A stretch of DNA of 19,180 nucleotides from CTSoil-075 sp964292325 (lineage in GTDB: Bacteria; Bacillota; Negativicutes; DSM-13327), in contig CAXYVG010000072.1 in the NCBI GenBank assembly GCA_964292325.1, positions 1-19,180 on the forward strand. Reading direction: 5' to 3'. Each line of letters begins with the position of its first letter. The first letter of the stretch is position 1. Positions 6,260 through 13,996 of this stretch are shown here, piece by piece. The notes beneath the pieces are model-generated. The model worked only from the letters and a program-made list of their open reading frames with translations, had not been told where the DNA came from and made no database searches. The position numbers were made by a program, and so were the translations under genes.

Positions 6260-7519
6260 ATGAGGAAAAACGTTTTAATTGTCGGTGCTGGTGGTGTGGC
6301 ACATGTAGTTGCTCATAAATGCGCTATGAACAACGATGTGTTAGGTGATATTTGTATCGCCTCTCGCACCCAGAAGAAATGTGATGAAATTATCGAAAGC
6401 GTACTGCGCAAAAACCACTTAAAAGACACCTCTAAAAAATTATATGCACAAGAGGTGGACGCGTTAGATGTCCCAGCGTTAGTCACTCTGATCCAAGATA
6501 CCAAGTCAGAAATTGTTATTAATGTAGGGCAATCTTATATTAATATGTCAGTCTTGGAAGCTTGCATTCAATCGGGTGCTGTATATCTAGATACAGCCAT
6601 TCATGAAGAACCTGATAAGGTTTGTGAAAATCCACCATGGTATGCCAACTATGAGTGGAAACGCAAGGAACGTTGCCAAGAAAATGGCATTACCGCCATT
6701 TTGGGCATTGGTTTTGACCCTGGCGTCGTTAACGCTTGGTGTGCACTAGCGCAAAAAGATTATTTTGATACGATTGATACCATTGATATATTAGATGTAA
6801 ACGCTGGTAGTCATGGTAAATATTTCGCTACCAATTTCGATCCTGAGATTAATTTTCGAGAATTTAAAAAAGTATGGGCTTGGATTGACCGAAAATGGGT
6901 ATTGCAAAAAGTTCATTCTATAAGAGTAGACTATGACTTTCCTGTAGTAGGAGTTTGCCCGGTTTACTTAACTGGTCATGATGAATTGCATTCTCTTTCC
7001 AAGAATATTGATGCCAACTCTATTCGTTTTTGGATGGGTTTTGGCGATCATTATTTAAACGTATTTTCTGTGTTATCCAATATTGGTCTCACCTCGGAAA
7101 AACCAATAAAAATAGCAGAAGATGTGGAAATTTCACCACTTAAGATATTAAAAGCCTTACTACCAGATCCCTCCTCTCTAGCACCTAATTACACCGGAAA
7201 AACTTGTATTGGCAATTTCATTCGCGGTACTAAAAATAATGAGAATCGAGAAATTTTCATCTATAATACCTGTGATCATGCTGAATGTTACAAGGAAGTA
7301 GAAGCCCAAGCAATCAGCTATACAGCAGGAGTTCCGCCAGTTGCAGCAGCTATGTTGGTTGCCCGTGGTGACTGGGATATCAAGCATATGGTAAATGTTG
7401 AGGAACTAGATCCAAAGCCTTTTATCGAATTACTTGATCAAATGGGTCTCCCAACCGAAATTATAGAAGCTCCGACAGTCTTTACTCCACCAGTCATCGA
7501 ATCATTAAAATCGATTTAA
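6260..7519 (+). CDS. carboxynorspermidine/carboxyspermidine dehydrogenase (saccharopine dehydrogenase family)
   Basis: This enzyme reductively condenses a diamine (putrescine or diaminopropane) with aspartate semialdehyde, using NADPH, to form carboxy(nor)spermidine for the preceding decarboxylase. The N-terminus VLIVGAGGVAHVVAHK contains the Rossmann nucleotide loop GAGGVA at residues 9-14. The NVGQSYINMSVLEACIQSGAVYLDTA-like segment near 95-120 and the GIGFDPGVVNAWCA region near 150 are characteristic of the saccharopine dehydrogenase-like group. The length of 419 aa is as expected. The strong ribosome site AAGGGAGG at 6247-6254 and the 31-nt gap place it in an operon with nspC. A terminator hairpin follows. 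No gene for making the diamine (arginine, ornithine or diaminobutyrate decarboxylase) is in the window. Confidence 0.9.
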   Translation: MRKNVLIVGAGGVAHVVAHKCAMNNDVLGDICIASRTQKKCDEIIESVLRKNHLKDTSKKLYAQEVDALDVPALVTLIQDTKSEIVINVGQSYINMSVLEACIQSGAVYLDTAIHEEPDKVCENPPWYANYEWKRKERCQENGITAILGIGFDPGVVNAWCALAQKDYFDTIDTIDILDVNAGSHGKYFATNFDPEINFREFKKVWAWIDRKWVLQKVHSIRVDYDFPVVGVCPVYLTGHDELHSLSKNIDANSIRFWMGFGDHYLNVFSVLSNIGLTSEKPIKIAEDVEISPLKILKALLPDPSSLAPNYTGKTCIGNFIRGTKNNENREIFIYNTCDHAECYKEVEAQAISYTAGVPPVAAAMLVARGDWDIKHMVNVEELDPKPFIELLDQMGLPTEIIEAPTVFTPPVIESLKSI

Positions 7520-7537
7520 TATATCTCCCAAATGATA

Positions 7538-7563
7538 GAACGCGACTCTCATGAGTCGCGTTC
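7538..7563 (+). terminator. terminator after the polyamine operon
   Basis: GAACGCGACTC (7538-7548) and GAGTCGCGTTC (7553-7563) form an 11-bp perfect stem with a TCAT loop, starting 18 nt after the dehydrogenase stop. A short pyrimidine-rich tail follows rather than a pure U-run. Confidence 0.75.
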
Positions 7564-7643
7564 TTCCATTACTGAATTGTTGATTGTATAATAATTCTTA
7601 ACATGGTAATATAAAGTAAAATATTTCATCAGGAGGATCTAGC

Positions 7644-8396
7644 ATGAATTTCAAAAAATATATTACTATGCTTACAGTAGTAATGACAGTATCGGTAACA
7701 ATGCTGGCAACAGCCTATGGTGCACCAACGCCTGAACTAAAGAAAGACTGGGATATTTCCTTTCTAGGAACCATGCAAGTACCGGCTGAATTAGAGATTG
7801 TAGATGGTAAAGATGTAATCGAAGAAGTAATGAAATTTAGTGAGAAAGCAAGCAAAGCCTATCCAATGAAATCTACTGTCCCTAAAATGAAGGCTCCCTC
7901 ATTTGAAGATGTTTCGCAGTTTTTCACTACTAATAATATTGGAGTTTATCAATTGGCTTTGAAAAATAACGGTAGCTATAATACCGCTATTCTCTTTGCT
8001 GGCAAAGTACCTGCGAAAAATAATACAAATGAATTAATTTTTTTTGATAAACTAAAAAATACCGATTCGCAAAAACAAAAAGAATTACATACACTCATTC
8101 TCAAGGGAATCGATGAAGCATATACCAAAGTACCTGATTTACAAAATTTATTCCAATTAGAGATCATTGAATTCTATCCATTTGAAAGGATAATAAGCCA
8201 GAATGTTGAAATGATCGGCATGGGCGGTAGCGTAGCTGTGCGAAGCTTTAAACTGATACAACCTGCGGCATTCAAGATCTATGTTATAAATAAGAACGCT
8301 GAAATATATGTATTGGGTGTAATCAACTCTGGCCCTGACCGCAAAATGTGGGATGATATGACCAAAGATATGCTCAGCAATATGCAGTGGAATTGA
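7644..8396 (+). CDS. exported protein of unknown function
   Basis: The 250-aa protein has a clear signal peptide: NFKKY, then a hydrophobic core to about residue 22, with probable cleavage after ATAYG near residue 26. There is no lipobox Cys, so it is probably secreted or membrane-proximal rather than a lipoprotein. The mature part has no Cys and no transmembrane segment and reads as a mixed alpha/beta domain. It ends with a strand-strand-helix pattern (KIYVINKNAEIYVLGVI... then WDDMTKDMLSNMQW), which loosely resembles PsbP-like or DUF1795-type folds; this is a weak impression only. AGGAGG at 7631-7636 gives an ideal start at 7644. A TATAAT at 7587-7592 may be its -10 box, with a poor -35. 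The TGA stop lies inside the first inverted repeat of the downstream structured region. I do not recognise the family. Confidence 0.8.
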   Translation: MNFKKYITMLTVVMTVSVTMLATAYGAPTPELKKDWDISFLGTMQVPAELEIVDGKDVIEEVMKFSEKASKAYPMKSTVPKMKAPSFEDVSQFFTTNNIGVYQLALKNNGSYNTAILFAGKVPAKNNTNELIFFDKLKNTDSQKQKELHTLILKGIDEAYTKVPDLQNLFQLEIIEFYPFERIISQNVEMIGMGGSVAVRSFKLIQPAAFKIYVINKNAEIYVLGVINSGPDRKMWDDMTKDMLSNMQWN

Positions 8397-8437
8397 CTCA
8401 CAATACCACTAAGAAACTGACAGCTATATTGTGAGTC
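8395..8437 (+). other. hairpin overlapping a stop codon
   Basis: GACTCACAATA (8395-8405) and TATTGTGAGTC (8427-8437) form an 11-bp perfect inverted repeat. Its first bases are the GA of the TGA stop of the exported-protein gene. The right arm belongs to the conserved repeat; the left arm lies just outside the region shared with the copy near metA. It may act as a 3'-end stabilising or terminating structure. Confidence 0.5.
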
Positions 8438-8544
8438 TGCCGCAGATGGGGTATAGGGCTTCGCTTGCGTCCTTCGTAAAGCCACTCAGCCCTATACCCC
8501 ATCCACGGCGATTTCCATACAGAAGATATAATCTTGTGATATCT
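8407..8544 (+). repeat. structured intergenic repeat, copy A
   Basis: This segment of about 138 bp is homologous, in reverse orientation, to 10419-10553. The core is a perfect 16-bp inverted repeat (8445-8460 with 8488-8503) enclosing a 27-nt loop (8461-8487) that begins TCGCTTGCGTCC. An outer 4-bp helix pairs GCCG (8439-8442) with CGGC (8506-8509). The loop is identical in both copies while stem bases change in pairs. It has no coding frame and no terminal inverted repeats. It lies just after the exported-protein gene and before the terminator shared with thiM. Confidence 0.85.
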
Positions 8545-8570
8545 CTCTTCTAAAAGTATAAAACAAATAT

Positions 8571-8607
8571 AAAAGCCTACAATGTTTTTTCTACATTGTA
8601 GGCTTTT
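8571..8607. terminator. bidirectional terminator between the exported-protein gene and thiM
   Basis: Positions 8571-8585 and 8593-8607 form a perfect 15-bp stem with a 7-nt loop. The plus strand continues with TCTTAT after the T-run of the arm, and the minus strand continues with a TTTTATATTTGTTTT-like tail. It ends the metA-thiM transcript from the right and the exported-protein transcript from the left. Confidence 0.85.
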
Positions 8608-8615
8608 TCTTATCC

Positions 8616-9422
8616 CTAATAAATTTTCCCCTGACTCAATATATGTTCAGGTGTCATCAACCATATATGATCCAATATCCGAACTCGAAAAGTGCCAATC
8701 CCCTCACGGGCCTGCAGGGACTGCTGAGCCAATTCACCAGCAAGTCCCATCATCATAACCCCGGCCGCCGCTCCCGTAAACCAGTCTGCTGTCGCAGCGC
8801 AAAAAGAGCCAATCAATGAAGTAGCCATACAGCCTGTCCCCGTTACTTGAGACAATATCGGGTGACCATTGTCAATATGATAGATTCTATTTCCCTCAGC
8901 TATGATATCTTGCTTACCAGTAATCGCAATCACACAACCTAGTTTTTGCGAAAGATCGCGTGCTACCTGTTCACAATCCTCCTCACCATCAACTGAATCA
9001 ACGCCTTTTATCGTTGCCTCAAGACCAGCAATCATCTTAATCTCTGACATATTACCACGAATTACAGAAGGACCGACCTCACTGATAATTCTTTTTGCGG
9101 TATTGGTTCGAAGGCTAGTCGCCCCCATACCTACAGGGTCAAAGACAATCGGAATCCCCATTGTGCGTGCCTCTTTACCTGCTATGAGCATCGCCTCAAT
9201 CGTCCGTGAATTAAGAGTTCCTATATTTAAAACCAGCGACGAAGCAAAAGAAACCATTTCTTCCACTTCCGCCATATCATCTGCCATCACAGGAGAAGCA
9301 CCAATGGCTAGCGTAATATTTGCACAATCATTAACCGTTACATAGTTCGTAATATGATGAACCAGTGGTTTTTTTTCTTTTACTGCCGCAAGATTGTCGG
9401 CTATGCTTTGCAATATTTCCAT
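8616..9422 (-). CDS. thiM: hydroxyethylthiazole kinase
   Basis: ThiM phosphorylates 4-methyl-5-(2-hydroxyethyl)thiazole, a salvage reaction feeding the thiazole half of thiamine. The ribokinase-like protein shows the N-terminal VHHITNYVTVNDCAN (21-35), the DPVGMGAT segment (95-102) and the catalytic anion-hole motif TGTGC at 194-198, with Cys198 as in characterised ThiM. The length of 268 aa is normal. It starts 3 nt after the metA stop, so the two are co-transcribed and probably coupled. No other thiamine gene and no TPP riboswitch was found nearby, so this salvage gene appears to follow metA's regulation. Confidence 0.94.
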   Translation of the reverse strand: MEILQSIADNLAAVKEKKPLVHHITNYVTVNDCANITLAIGASPVMADDMAEVEEMVSFASSLVLNIGTLNSRTIEAMLIAGKEARTMGIPIVFDPVGMGATSLRTNTAKRIISEVGPSVIRGNMSEIKMIAGLEATIKGVDSVDGEEDCEQVARDLSQKLGCVIAITGKQDIIAEGNRIYHIDNGHPILSQVTGTGCMATSLIGSFCAATADWFTGAAAGVMMMGLAGELAQQSLQAREGIGTFRVRILDHIWLMTPEHILSQGKIY

Positions 9423-9425
9423 CTT

Positions 9426-10382
9426 TTATATTCCATCTCCATACATTCCATATAAGTCATCCGAATCATTTAATTTTTCAAGATCAAATGGCGTTCCCTG
9501 ATAAACGTAGTAATTTAGCCAATTAGAAAACAGTAAATTAGCTGCACTTCTCCAGCGCACTACTGGCATTTGTTCAGGATCATCATTCGGATAATAATTA
9601 ATTGGAACCTCCACTGACATTCCTTGTTGGACATCACGATCATATTCCGCTTTTAGAGTCAGTGGATCATACTCAGAATGGCCCATGATGAAAAAATGAC
9701 GAGCTTTCTTATCACTAACAGCATAAATTCCCGCTTCTTCTGATTCAGAAAGGATCGACAACCTTGCTACTTTCTCAATATCCTCACGTTTTACTTCCGT
9801 ATGCCGGGAATGAGGAGCATAAAAAACATCATCAAAACCACGAAATAACATTTTACCTTTCTGATTTATAGTGTGGGGAAATACCCCAAACATTTTCTTT
9901 GGCAAATCATATTTAGCAATTCCATGATGATAATATAAACCAGCTTGTGCACCCCAGCAAATATGAAACGTAGAGTATACATTGGTTCTACTCCAAGCCA
10001 TAATTTCACATAATTCTTTCCAATATACAACTTCTTCAAAAGGAATTTGTTCAACAGGTGCTCCCGTAATAATCATACCATCATATTTTCGATCTTTCAC
10101 ATCCTGAAAAGTTTCATAAAACTTAACCAAATGCTCATGGGGAGTATTTTTCGGCTCATAAGTGGCTGTATAAATAAAATCAAATTCGACTTGTAGTGGA
10201 GAATTTCCTAATAGTCTTAGCAATTGCGTTTCTGTGACTATTTTCGTAGGCATCAAATTTAATAATAAGATTCGTAAAGGACGTATATCTTGAGAATAAG
10301 CACGATCCTCATCAATTGCAAAAATATTTTCCTTTTCCAGTATGTTCATAGCCGGCAATTTATTAGGAATCTTGATAGGCAT
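9426..10382 (-). CDS. metA: homoserine O-acyltransferase (probably O-acetyltransferase)
   Basis: MetA acylates homoserine, the first committed step to methionine. I use ATG 10382, not the in-frame GTG at 10391. AGAGGAG (10397-10391) lies 8 nt before this ATG and overlaps the GTG, and the protein then begins MPIKIPNKLPA like the family. With this start, residue numbers coincide with characterised MetA: nucleophile Cys142 (HICWG), His235 and Glu237 (GHSEYD). Residue 111 is Glu (GAPVE). In studied MetA proteins Glu at 111 goes with acetyl-CoA and Gly with succinyl-CoA, so an acetyltransferase is predicted. The length is 318 aa. The gene precedes thiM (3-nt gap) and follows the biotin operon on the same strand. 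A leader of about 215 nt contains one copy of the structured repeat. Confidence 0.94.
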   Translation of the reverse strand: MPIKIPNKLPAMNILEKENIFAIDEDRAYSQDIRPLRILLLNLMPTKIVTETQLLRLLGNSPLQVEFDFIYTATYEPKNTPHEHLVKFYETFQDVKDRKYDGMIITGAPVEQIPFEEVVYWKELCEIMAWSRTNVYSTFHICWGAQAGLYYHHGIAKYDLPKKMFGVFPHTINQKGKMLFRGFDDVFYAPHSRHTEVKREDIEKVARLSILSESEEAGIYAVSDKKARHFFIMGHSEYDPLTLKAEYDRDVQQGMSVEVPINYYPNDDPEQMPVVRWRSAANLLFSNWLNYYVYQGTPFDLEKLNDSDDLYGMYGDGI

Positions 10383-10418
10383 ACTTTCCACTCCTCTGTA
10401 TTGAATCTTTCGTTATAT

Positions 10419-10553
10419 AGATATCACCAAACCTTCTTCATGGCAATCGTCGTGGATGGGCTATAAGGGTTGAGTGGCTTTACGAAGGACGCAAGCGAAA
10501 CCCTTATAGCCCAGCCGCGACAGACTAACAATATAGCTGCCATTTACTTAGTG
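10419..10553 (-). repeat. structured intergenic repeat, copy B
   Basis: This copy is homologous to 8407-8544 in the opposite orientation. A 15-bp perfect inverted repeat (10457-10471 with 10499-10513) encloses a 27-nt loop (10472-10498) that is the exact reverse complement of the loop in copy A. The outer helix GTCG/CGAC (10449-10452, 10518-10521) keeps pairing although one base pair differs. ATATAGC (10531-10537) and GCTATAT (10553-10559) form a further small hairpin. In the minus-strand sense it sits between the end of bioA and the start of metA, within the predicted metA leader. It does not resemble a SAM riboswitch. Confidence 0.85.
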
Positions 10554-10604
10554 CTATATAGAATAAGCAAATGTATTTTTTCTACAAAAACATGGTGTAG
10601 TATG

Positions 10605-10634
10605 ATCTTATCATTTCCAATGCCTCTTTGACAA
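10605..10634 (-). promoter_or_regulatory. predicted promoter of metA-thiM
   Basis: On the minus strand TTGTCA (10634-10629), an 18-nt spacer and TAAGAT (10610-10605), with an extended TG, form a plausible sigma-A promoter just past the bioA stop. No terminator is seen between bioA and this point, so read-through from the biotin operon is also possible. Confidence 0.4.
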
Positions 10635-10671
10635 TATGAACCTCTATCTTATTTTACTATCTGCTTACTTT

Positions 10672-12057
10672 TTAAATCATTATTGCTGCTACCTCTTCAC
10701 TACTATACTGATTTTTATTCGTTTCTGTCACTTCTTTTATCGACTTATAGATAATAGCAATCATTTCTTCGATCTCGGCTACTGTACTAATCAGAGGTGG
10801 CATAAAGATGACTACACTACCGATCGGACGAATAATGAGTCCATAATCCCTGGCCTTTTTACAGACTTGTGCTCCCATCGCCATTTTCCATGGAAACGGT
10901 ATTTTCTTCTCTTTATCTTCCATTAATTCAATTCCCATAATTAACCCCTGTTGTCGCACTTCGCCAACATGCCGCAGCTGTTTAAATGTAGCCAGGCTAG
11001 CTCGAGCAGCCTCTATTTTAGGTATCAAACCTTCAATGACCTTTTCCTCTTTAAATATTTGCAAATTTCCTAATCCCGCAGCGCAGCATAATGGATTTCC
11101 GGTATAAGAGTGCCCATGGAAAAAAGTTCGTTGCTGTGCATCGCCTAAAAAAGCATTATAGATTTCATCTGTCATAAACGTTGCAGCAAGTGGCAAGTAA
11201 CCTCCTGTAATACCTTTGGCTACCATCATCAGATCAGGTGATACCTCCTCATGGTCACAAGCAAACATTTTACCTGTACGACCAAAACCAGTCGCTACTT
11301 CATCAACTAAGAATAATACATTATATTTTTTCGTTAACTCGCGCAATTTTTTCAAATAGCCTTTAGGCTGAGTGAGCATACCGGCTGCCGCCTGTACTAA
11401 TGGTTCTACGATCATCCCAGCAATCTCTCCATGATGAGCTGCTAGAATTTTTTCTACTTCATCAACACAAAGCATACCACAATTTTCTGGATCAGAAGAT
11501 AACTTACAATGATAACAAGAAGGACATGGTGCCTGGAAACTTTTAAATAATAATGCAGAGAAAATGCGATGAAATAGATCAATCCCACCAACACTAACGG
11601 TACCTACTGTATCACCATGATAAGCATTCCCAAGCGTAATAAATTTTTGTTTCTTGGTTTCGCCTTTTAGCTGCCAATACTGGTAAGCCATTTTTATCGC
11701 AATTTCTACAGCCGTAGAACCATCATCCGAATAAAATATTTTAGTTAACCCTTTAGGCACAATTGCCATTAGTCCCTCTGCGAGCTGGGATGCTGGTACA
11801 TTAATCAAACCAAGCATTGTCGTATGGGCAACCTTGCCTAACTGGTCAACAATCGCTTTATCAATTGTCGGATGACGGTGGCCATGAAGATTGACCCACA
11901 GCGAAGATACGCCATCATAATATCGATTGCCTTCACTATCAATGAGTTTTATACCTTCCGCCGCCTCGATAATCATTTGTGGCTGATCCACCCATTCTTG
12001 CATTTGGGTAAACGGATGCCAGATATATTCCTTATCTTTACGCTCTATTTCATTCAT
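10672..12057 (-). CDS. bioA: adenosylmethionine-8-amino-7-oxononanoate aminotransferase
   Basis: BioA transfers an amino group from S-adenosylmethionine to 8-amino-7-oxononanoate, giving 7,8-diaminononanoate in biotin synthesis. It is a class-III PLP aminotransferase. The SLWVNLHGHRHP segment is near residue 52, the YHGDT segment at 146-150, DEVATGFGRTG at 252-262 and the PLP Lys281 in VAKGITGGYLP. A Cys-rich insertion at about 178-197 (C178, C181, C184, C193, C197) is present. The length of 461 aa is slightly above the usual ~430. The ATG overlaps the bioD stop as ATGA (4-nt overlap), so it is translationally coupled. It is the last gene of the biotin operon, and metA follows. Confidence 0.96.
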   Translation of the reverse strand: MNEIERKDKEYIWHPFTQMQEWVDQPQMIIEAAEGIKLIDSEGNRYYDGVSSLWVNLHGHRHPTIDKAIVDQLGKVAHTTMLGLINVPASQLAEGLMAIVPKGLTKIFYSDDGSTAVEIAIKMAYQYWQLKGETKKQKFITLGNAYHGDTVGTVSVGGIDLFHRIFSALLFKSFQAPCPSCYHCKLSSDPENCGMLCVDEVEKILAAHHGEIAGMIVEPLVQAAAGMLTQPKGYLKKLRELTKKYNVLFLVDEVATGFGRTGKMFACDHEEVSPDLMMVAKGITGGYLPLAATFMTDEIYNAFLGDAQQRTFFHGHSYTGNPLCCAAGLGNLQIFKEEKVIEGLIPKIEAARASLATFKQLRHVGEVRQQGLIMGIELMEDKEKKIPFPWKMAMGAQVCKKARDYGLIIRPIGSVVIFMPPLISTVAEIEEMIAIIYKSIKEVTETNKNQYSSEEVAAIMI

Positions 12058-12794
12058 AATACATTACCGCCTTTGATGATGTTAATGATTTGCTCCATCT
12101 GCAAATGTTCTTCTGCTAATTGAGCTAACTGTCCAGTCTGTGCTTCCACTACACTAATCGTTTTTGAATGAGGAAATTTTCCTAAGATAGGCACTTGTGA
12201 CAACTGAGCCATATAGGTTTCATTTGAGTGTTCTAAAATACCGACCTCATCCTCATTCCAACCATTTATAATAATTCCTGCCACCTGTAAACCACGCTGA
12301 CGAGCATATTCTACCGTCAAAACCGTATGATTGATGGTACCAAGATTAGGCCGAGTCACAATAATAATTGGCAAAGCCATTTCCACCATCAAATCAGCTA
12401 CCAAATAGTCCTGCCATAAAGGAGCTATGATTCCTCCTACACCTTCTACGATTAATGGATCATACGTTTTTGCTGCCATTTGATACGTTTTAAGAATCGC
12501 GGGTATGTCCACTTCTACACCGCTGATAGTTGCCGACACTGCTGGCGTCAATTCAAATTCCAGGCATACTGGATTGACTAAATCGCGTTTATTTTCACTA
12601 ATACCAGCTGCCTGCATTAGAAAAGTGGCATCTTGTGCTATGAGCTTACCATCTTGATTGGCTACCCCGCCAGAGGCCATCGGTTTCATAACGCCTATAT
12701 TCTGTCCACGATTTCGCAGCGCTGCCGCAATTGCCCCTGTAATAACCGTCTTACCCACATCCGTATCGGTCCCTGTAATAAATAACCCTGCCAT
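12054..12794 (-). CDS. bioD: dethiobiotin synthetase
   Basis: BioD closes the ureido ring of dethiobiotin from 7,8-diaminononanoate, CO2 and ATP. The N-terminal P-loop GTDTDVGKT spans residues 8-16, and VMKPMASGG (34-42) and VEGVGGI (115-121) are family segments. The length of 246 aa is normal. AAGGGGTGA upstream supports ATG 12794. It begins 12 nt after the bioF stop and overlaps bioA by 4 nt. Confidence 0.96.
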   Translation of the reverse strand: MAGLFITGTDTDVGKTVITGAIAAALRNRGQNIGVMKPMASGGVANQDGKLIAQDATFLMQAAGISENKRDLVNPVCLEFELTPAVSATISGVEVDIPAILKTYQMAAKTYDPLIVEGVGGIIAPLWQDYLVADLMVEMALPIIIVTRPNLGTINHTVLTVEYARQRGLQVAGIIINGWNEDEVGILEHSNETYMAQLSQVPILGKFPHSKTISVVEAQTGQLAQLAEEHLQMEQIINIIKGGNVL

Positions 12795-12806
12795 ATGATC
12801 ACCCCT

Positions 12807-13973
12807 TTATATTAAATTAAGATTTCTACTAACTTTCGTAAGGATCTCTACCGCTTTTACCAATTCCTCTTTGTCATGAGCAGCGGATACGGTAAGACGC
12901 AAGCGACTCGTTCCAGGCATAACCGTCGGTGGTCGAATCGCGGAAACAATCAGTCCTTCTTGTTTTAATTGCTGAGCCATTTCTACCGCTAATGCAGCCT
13001 CCCCGACCATAATCGGTATGATGGGAGTTACGGTATCGCCAACCTGTAACCCAATCGAACTAAGAGCTGTACGCATATAGTCCGCATTTGCTGACAGTGT
13101 ATCCACTAATTCAGGAGTTGACTGCAATTCTTGCAAGGCTGCCAATCCTGCTGCCACCGTCGCAGGCGCTAGTGCTGTAGAAAATATAAAACTACGAGCC
13201 TTATTAACTAAGTATTGAATGAGTTGCTGGCTACCAGCTACATACCCGCCCTCAGCTGCTAGCGACTTACTCAAGGTTCCGATTTGAATCTCAACTCGCC
13301 CTTTAAGGCCAAAATAATCGACGGTGCCACGTCCTCCTTGTCCTAAAACCCCTACGGCATGAGCATCATCCACCATTACAATAGCCTTATACTCTTCCGC
13401 AACTTCTACGATTTTATCAAGAGGAGCAATATCCCCATCCATGCTAAAAACGCCATCCGTTACAATCACTCGTTTACCTAAACAAGGTGTTTTTTCCAGT
13501 AATTCTGCTAGATGCTCGACATCAGCATGACGATATACGATCGTCTTGCCTTTAGATAATCGGCAGCCATCAATAATACTGGCATGATTCAGTTCGTCAC
13601 TAAACACCACATCCCCCTGATTGACTACCGCACTGAGTACCCCCACATTTGCCATATAGCCAGTATTGAACACTACAGCTGCCTCTGTACCTTTAAATTG
13701 TGCCAATTGTCGTTCTAGCTGTTCATACAGGATGTGGTTACCAGTCGTTAATCGTGCTCCCCCTGAACCCGTGCCATACCGCATCGCAGCATCCATAGCA
13801 GCCTGCTTTACAGCTACAGAGTGTGTTAGTCCCAAATAATTATTCGTTGCCAGCAATAAATATCGCTGTCCCTGCTCCTCTATATGCACAGCATCAATGG
13901 GCTGGTAACTGATTGGCTTTCGATATAAATCTCGCTCTTTCATTTCAGCAATATAACTTTTCCAATAATCCAC
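12807..13973 (-). CDS. bioF: 8-amino-7-oxononanoate synthase
   Basis: BioF condenses pimeloyl-CoA (here supplied by BioW) with L-alanine to form 8-amino-7-oxononanoate, releasing CO2 and CoA. It is an alpha-oxoamine synthase. It shows the TGSGGARLTTGNH segment (68-80), NHASIIDG (129-136), DDAHAVGVLG (202-211) and the PLP Lys236 in GTLSKSL. The usual residue after the lysine pair is Ala-Phe-Gly in many relatives; here it is SLAAEGG. The length of 388 aa is normal. The start codon is GTG at 13973, with AGGAG about 11 nt upstream. It lies 23 nt after the bioW stop. Confidence 0.95.
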   Translation of the reverse strand: MDYWKSYIAEMKERDLYRKPISYQPIDAVHIEEQGQRYLLLATNNYLGLTHSVAVKQAAMDAAMRYGTGSGGARLTTGNHILYEQLERQLAQFKGTEAAVVFNTGYMANVGVLSAVVNQGDVVFSDELNHASIIDGCRLSKGKTIVYRHADVEHLAELLEKTPCLGKRVIVTDGVFSMDGDIAPLDKIVEVAEEYKAIVMVDDAHAVGVLGQGGRGTVDYFGLKGRVEIQIGTLSKSLAAEGGYVAGSQQLIQYLVNKARSFIFSTALAPATVAAGLAALQELQSTPELVDTLSANADYMRTALSSIGLQVGDTVTPIIPIMVGEAALAVEMAQQLKQEGLIVSAIRPPTVMPGTSRLRLTVSAAHDKEELVKAVEILTKVSRNLNLI

Positions 13974-13996
13974 TTTTCGTCACACTCCTAAAACCA

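Noticed and set aside
8902..9345. Long open frame (147 codons) on the plus strand
   Set aside because: It lies wholly antisense to thiM, has low-complexity Ser/Ile/Ala composition and no ribosome site. It is a shadow of the real gene.
9300..9430. TPP riboswitch before thiM
   Set aside because: thiM starts 3 nt after metA and no CUGAGA-type thi-box is visible.
10392..10671. SAM riboswitch or T-box before metA
   Set aside because: The leader shows the structured repeat shared with an unrelated locus, and no conserved SAM-I or T-box core motifs were seen.
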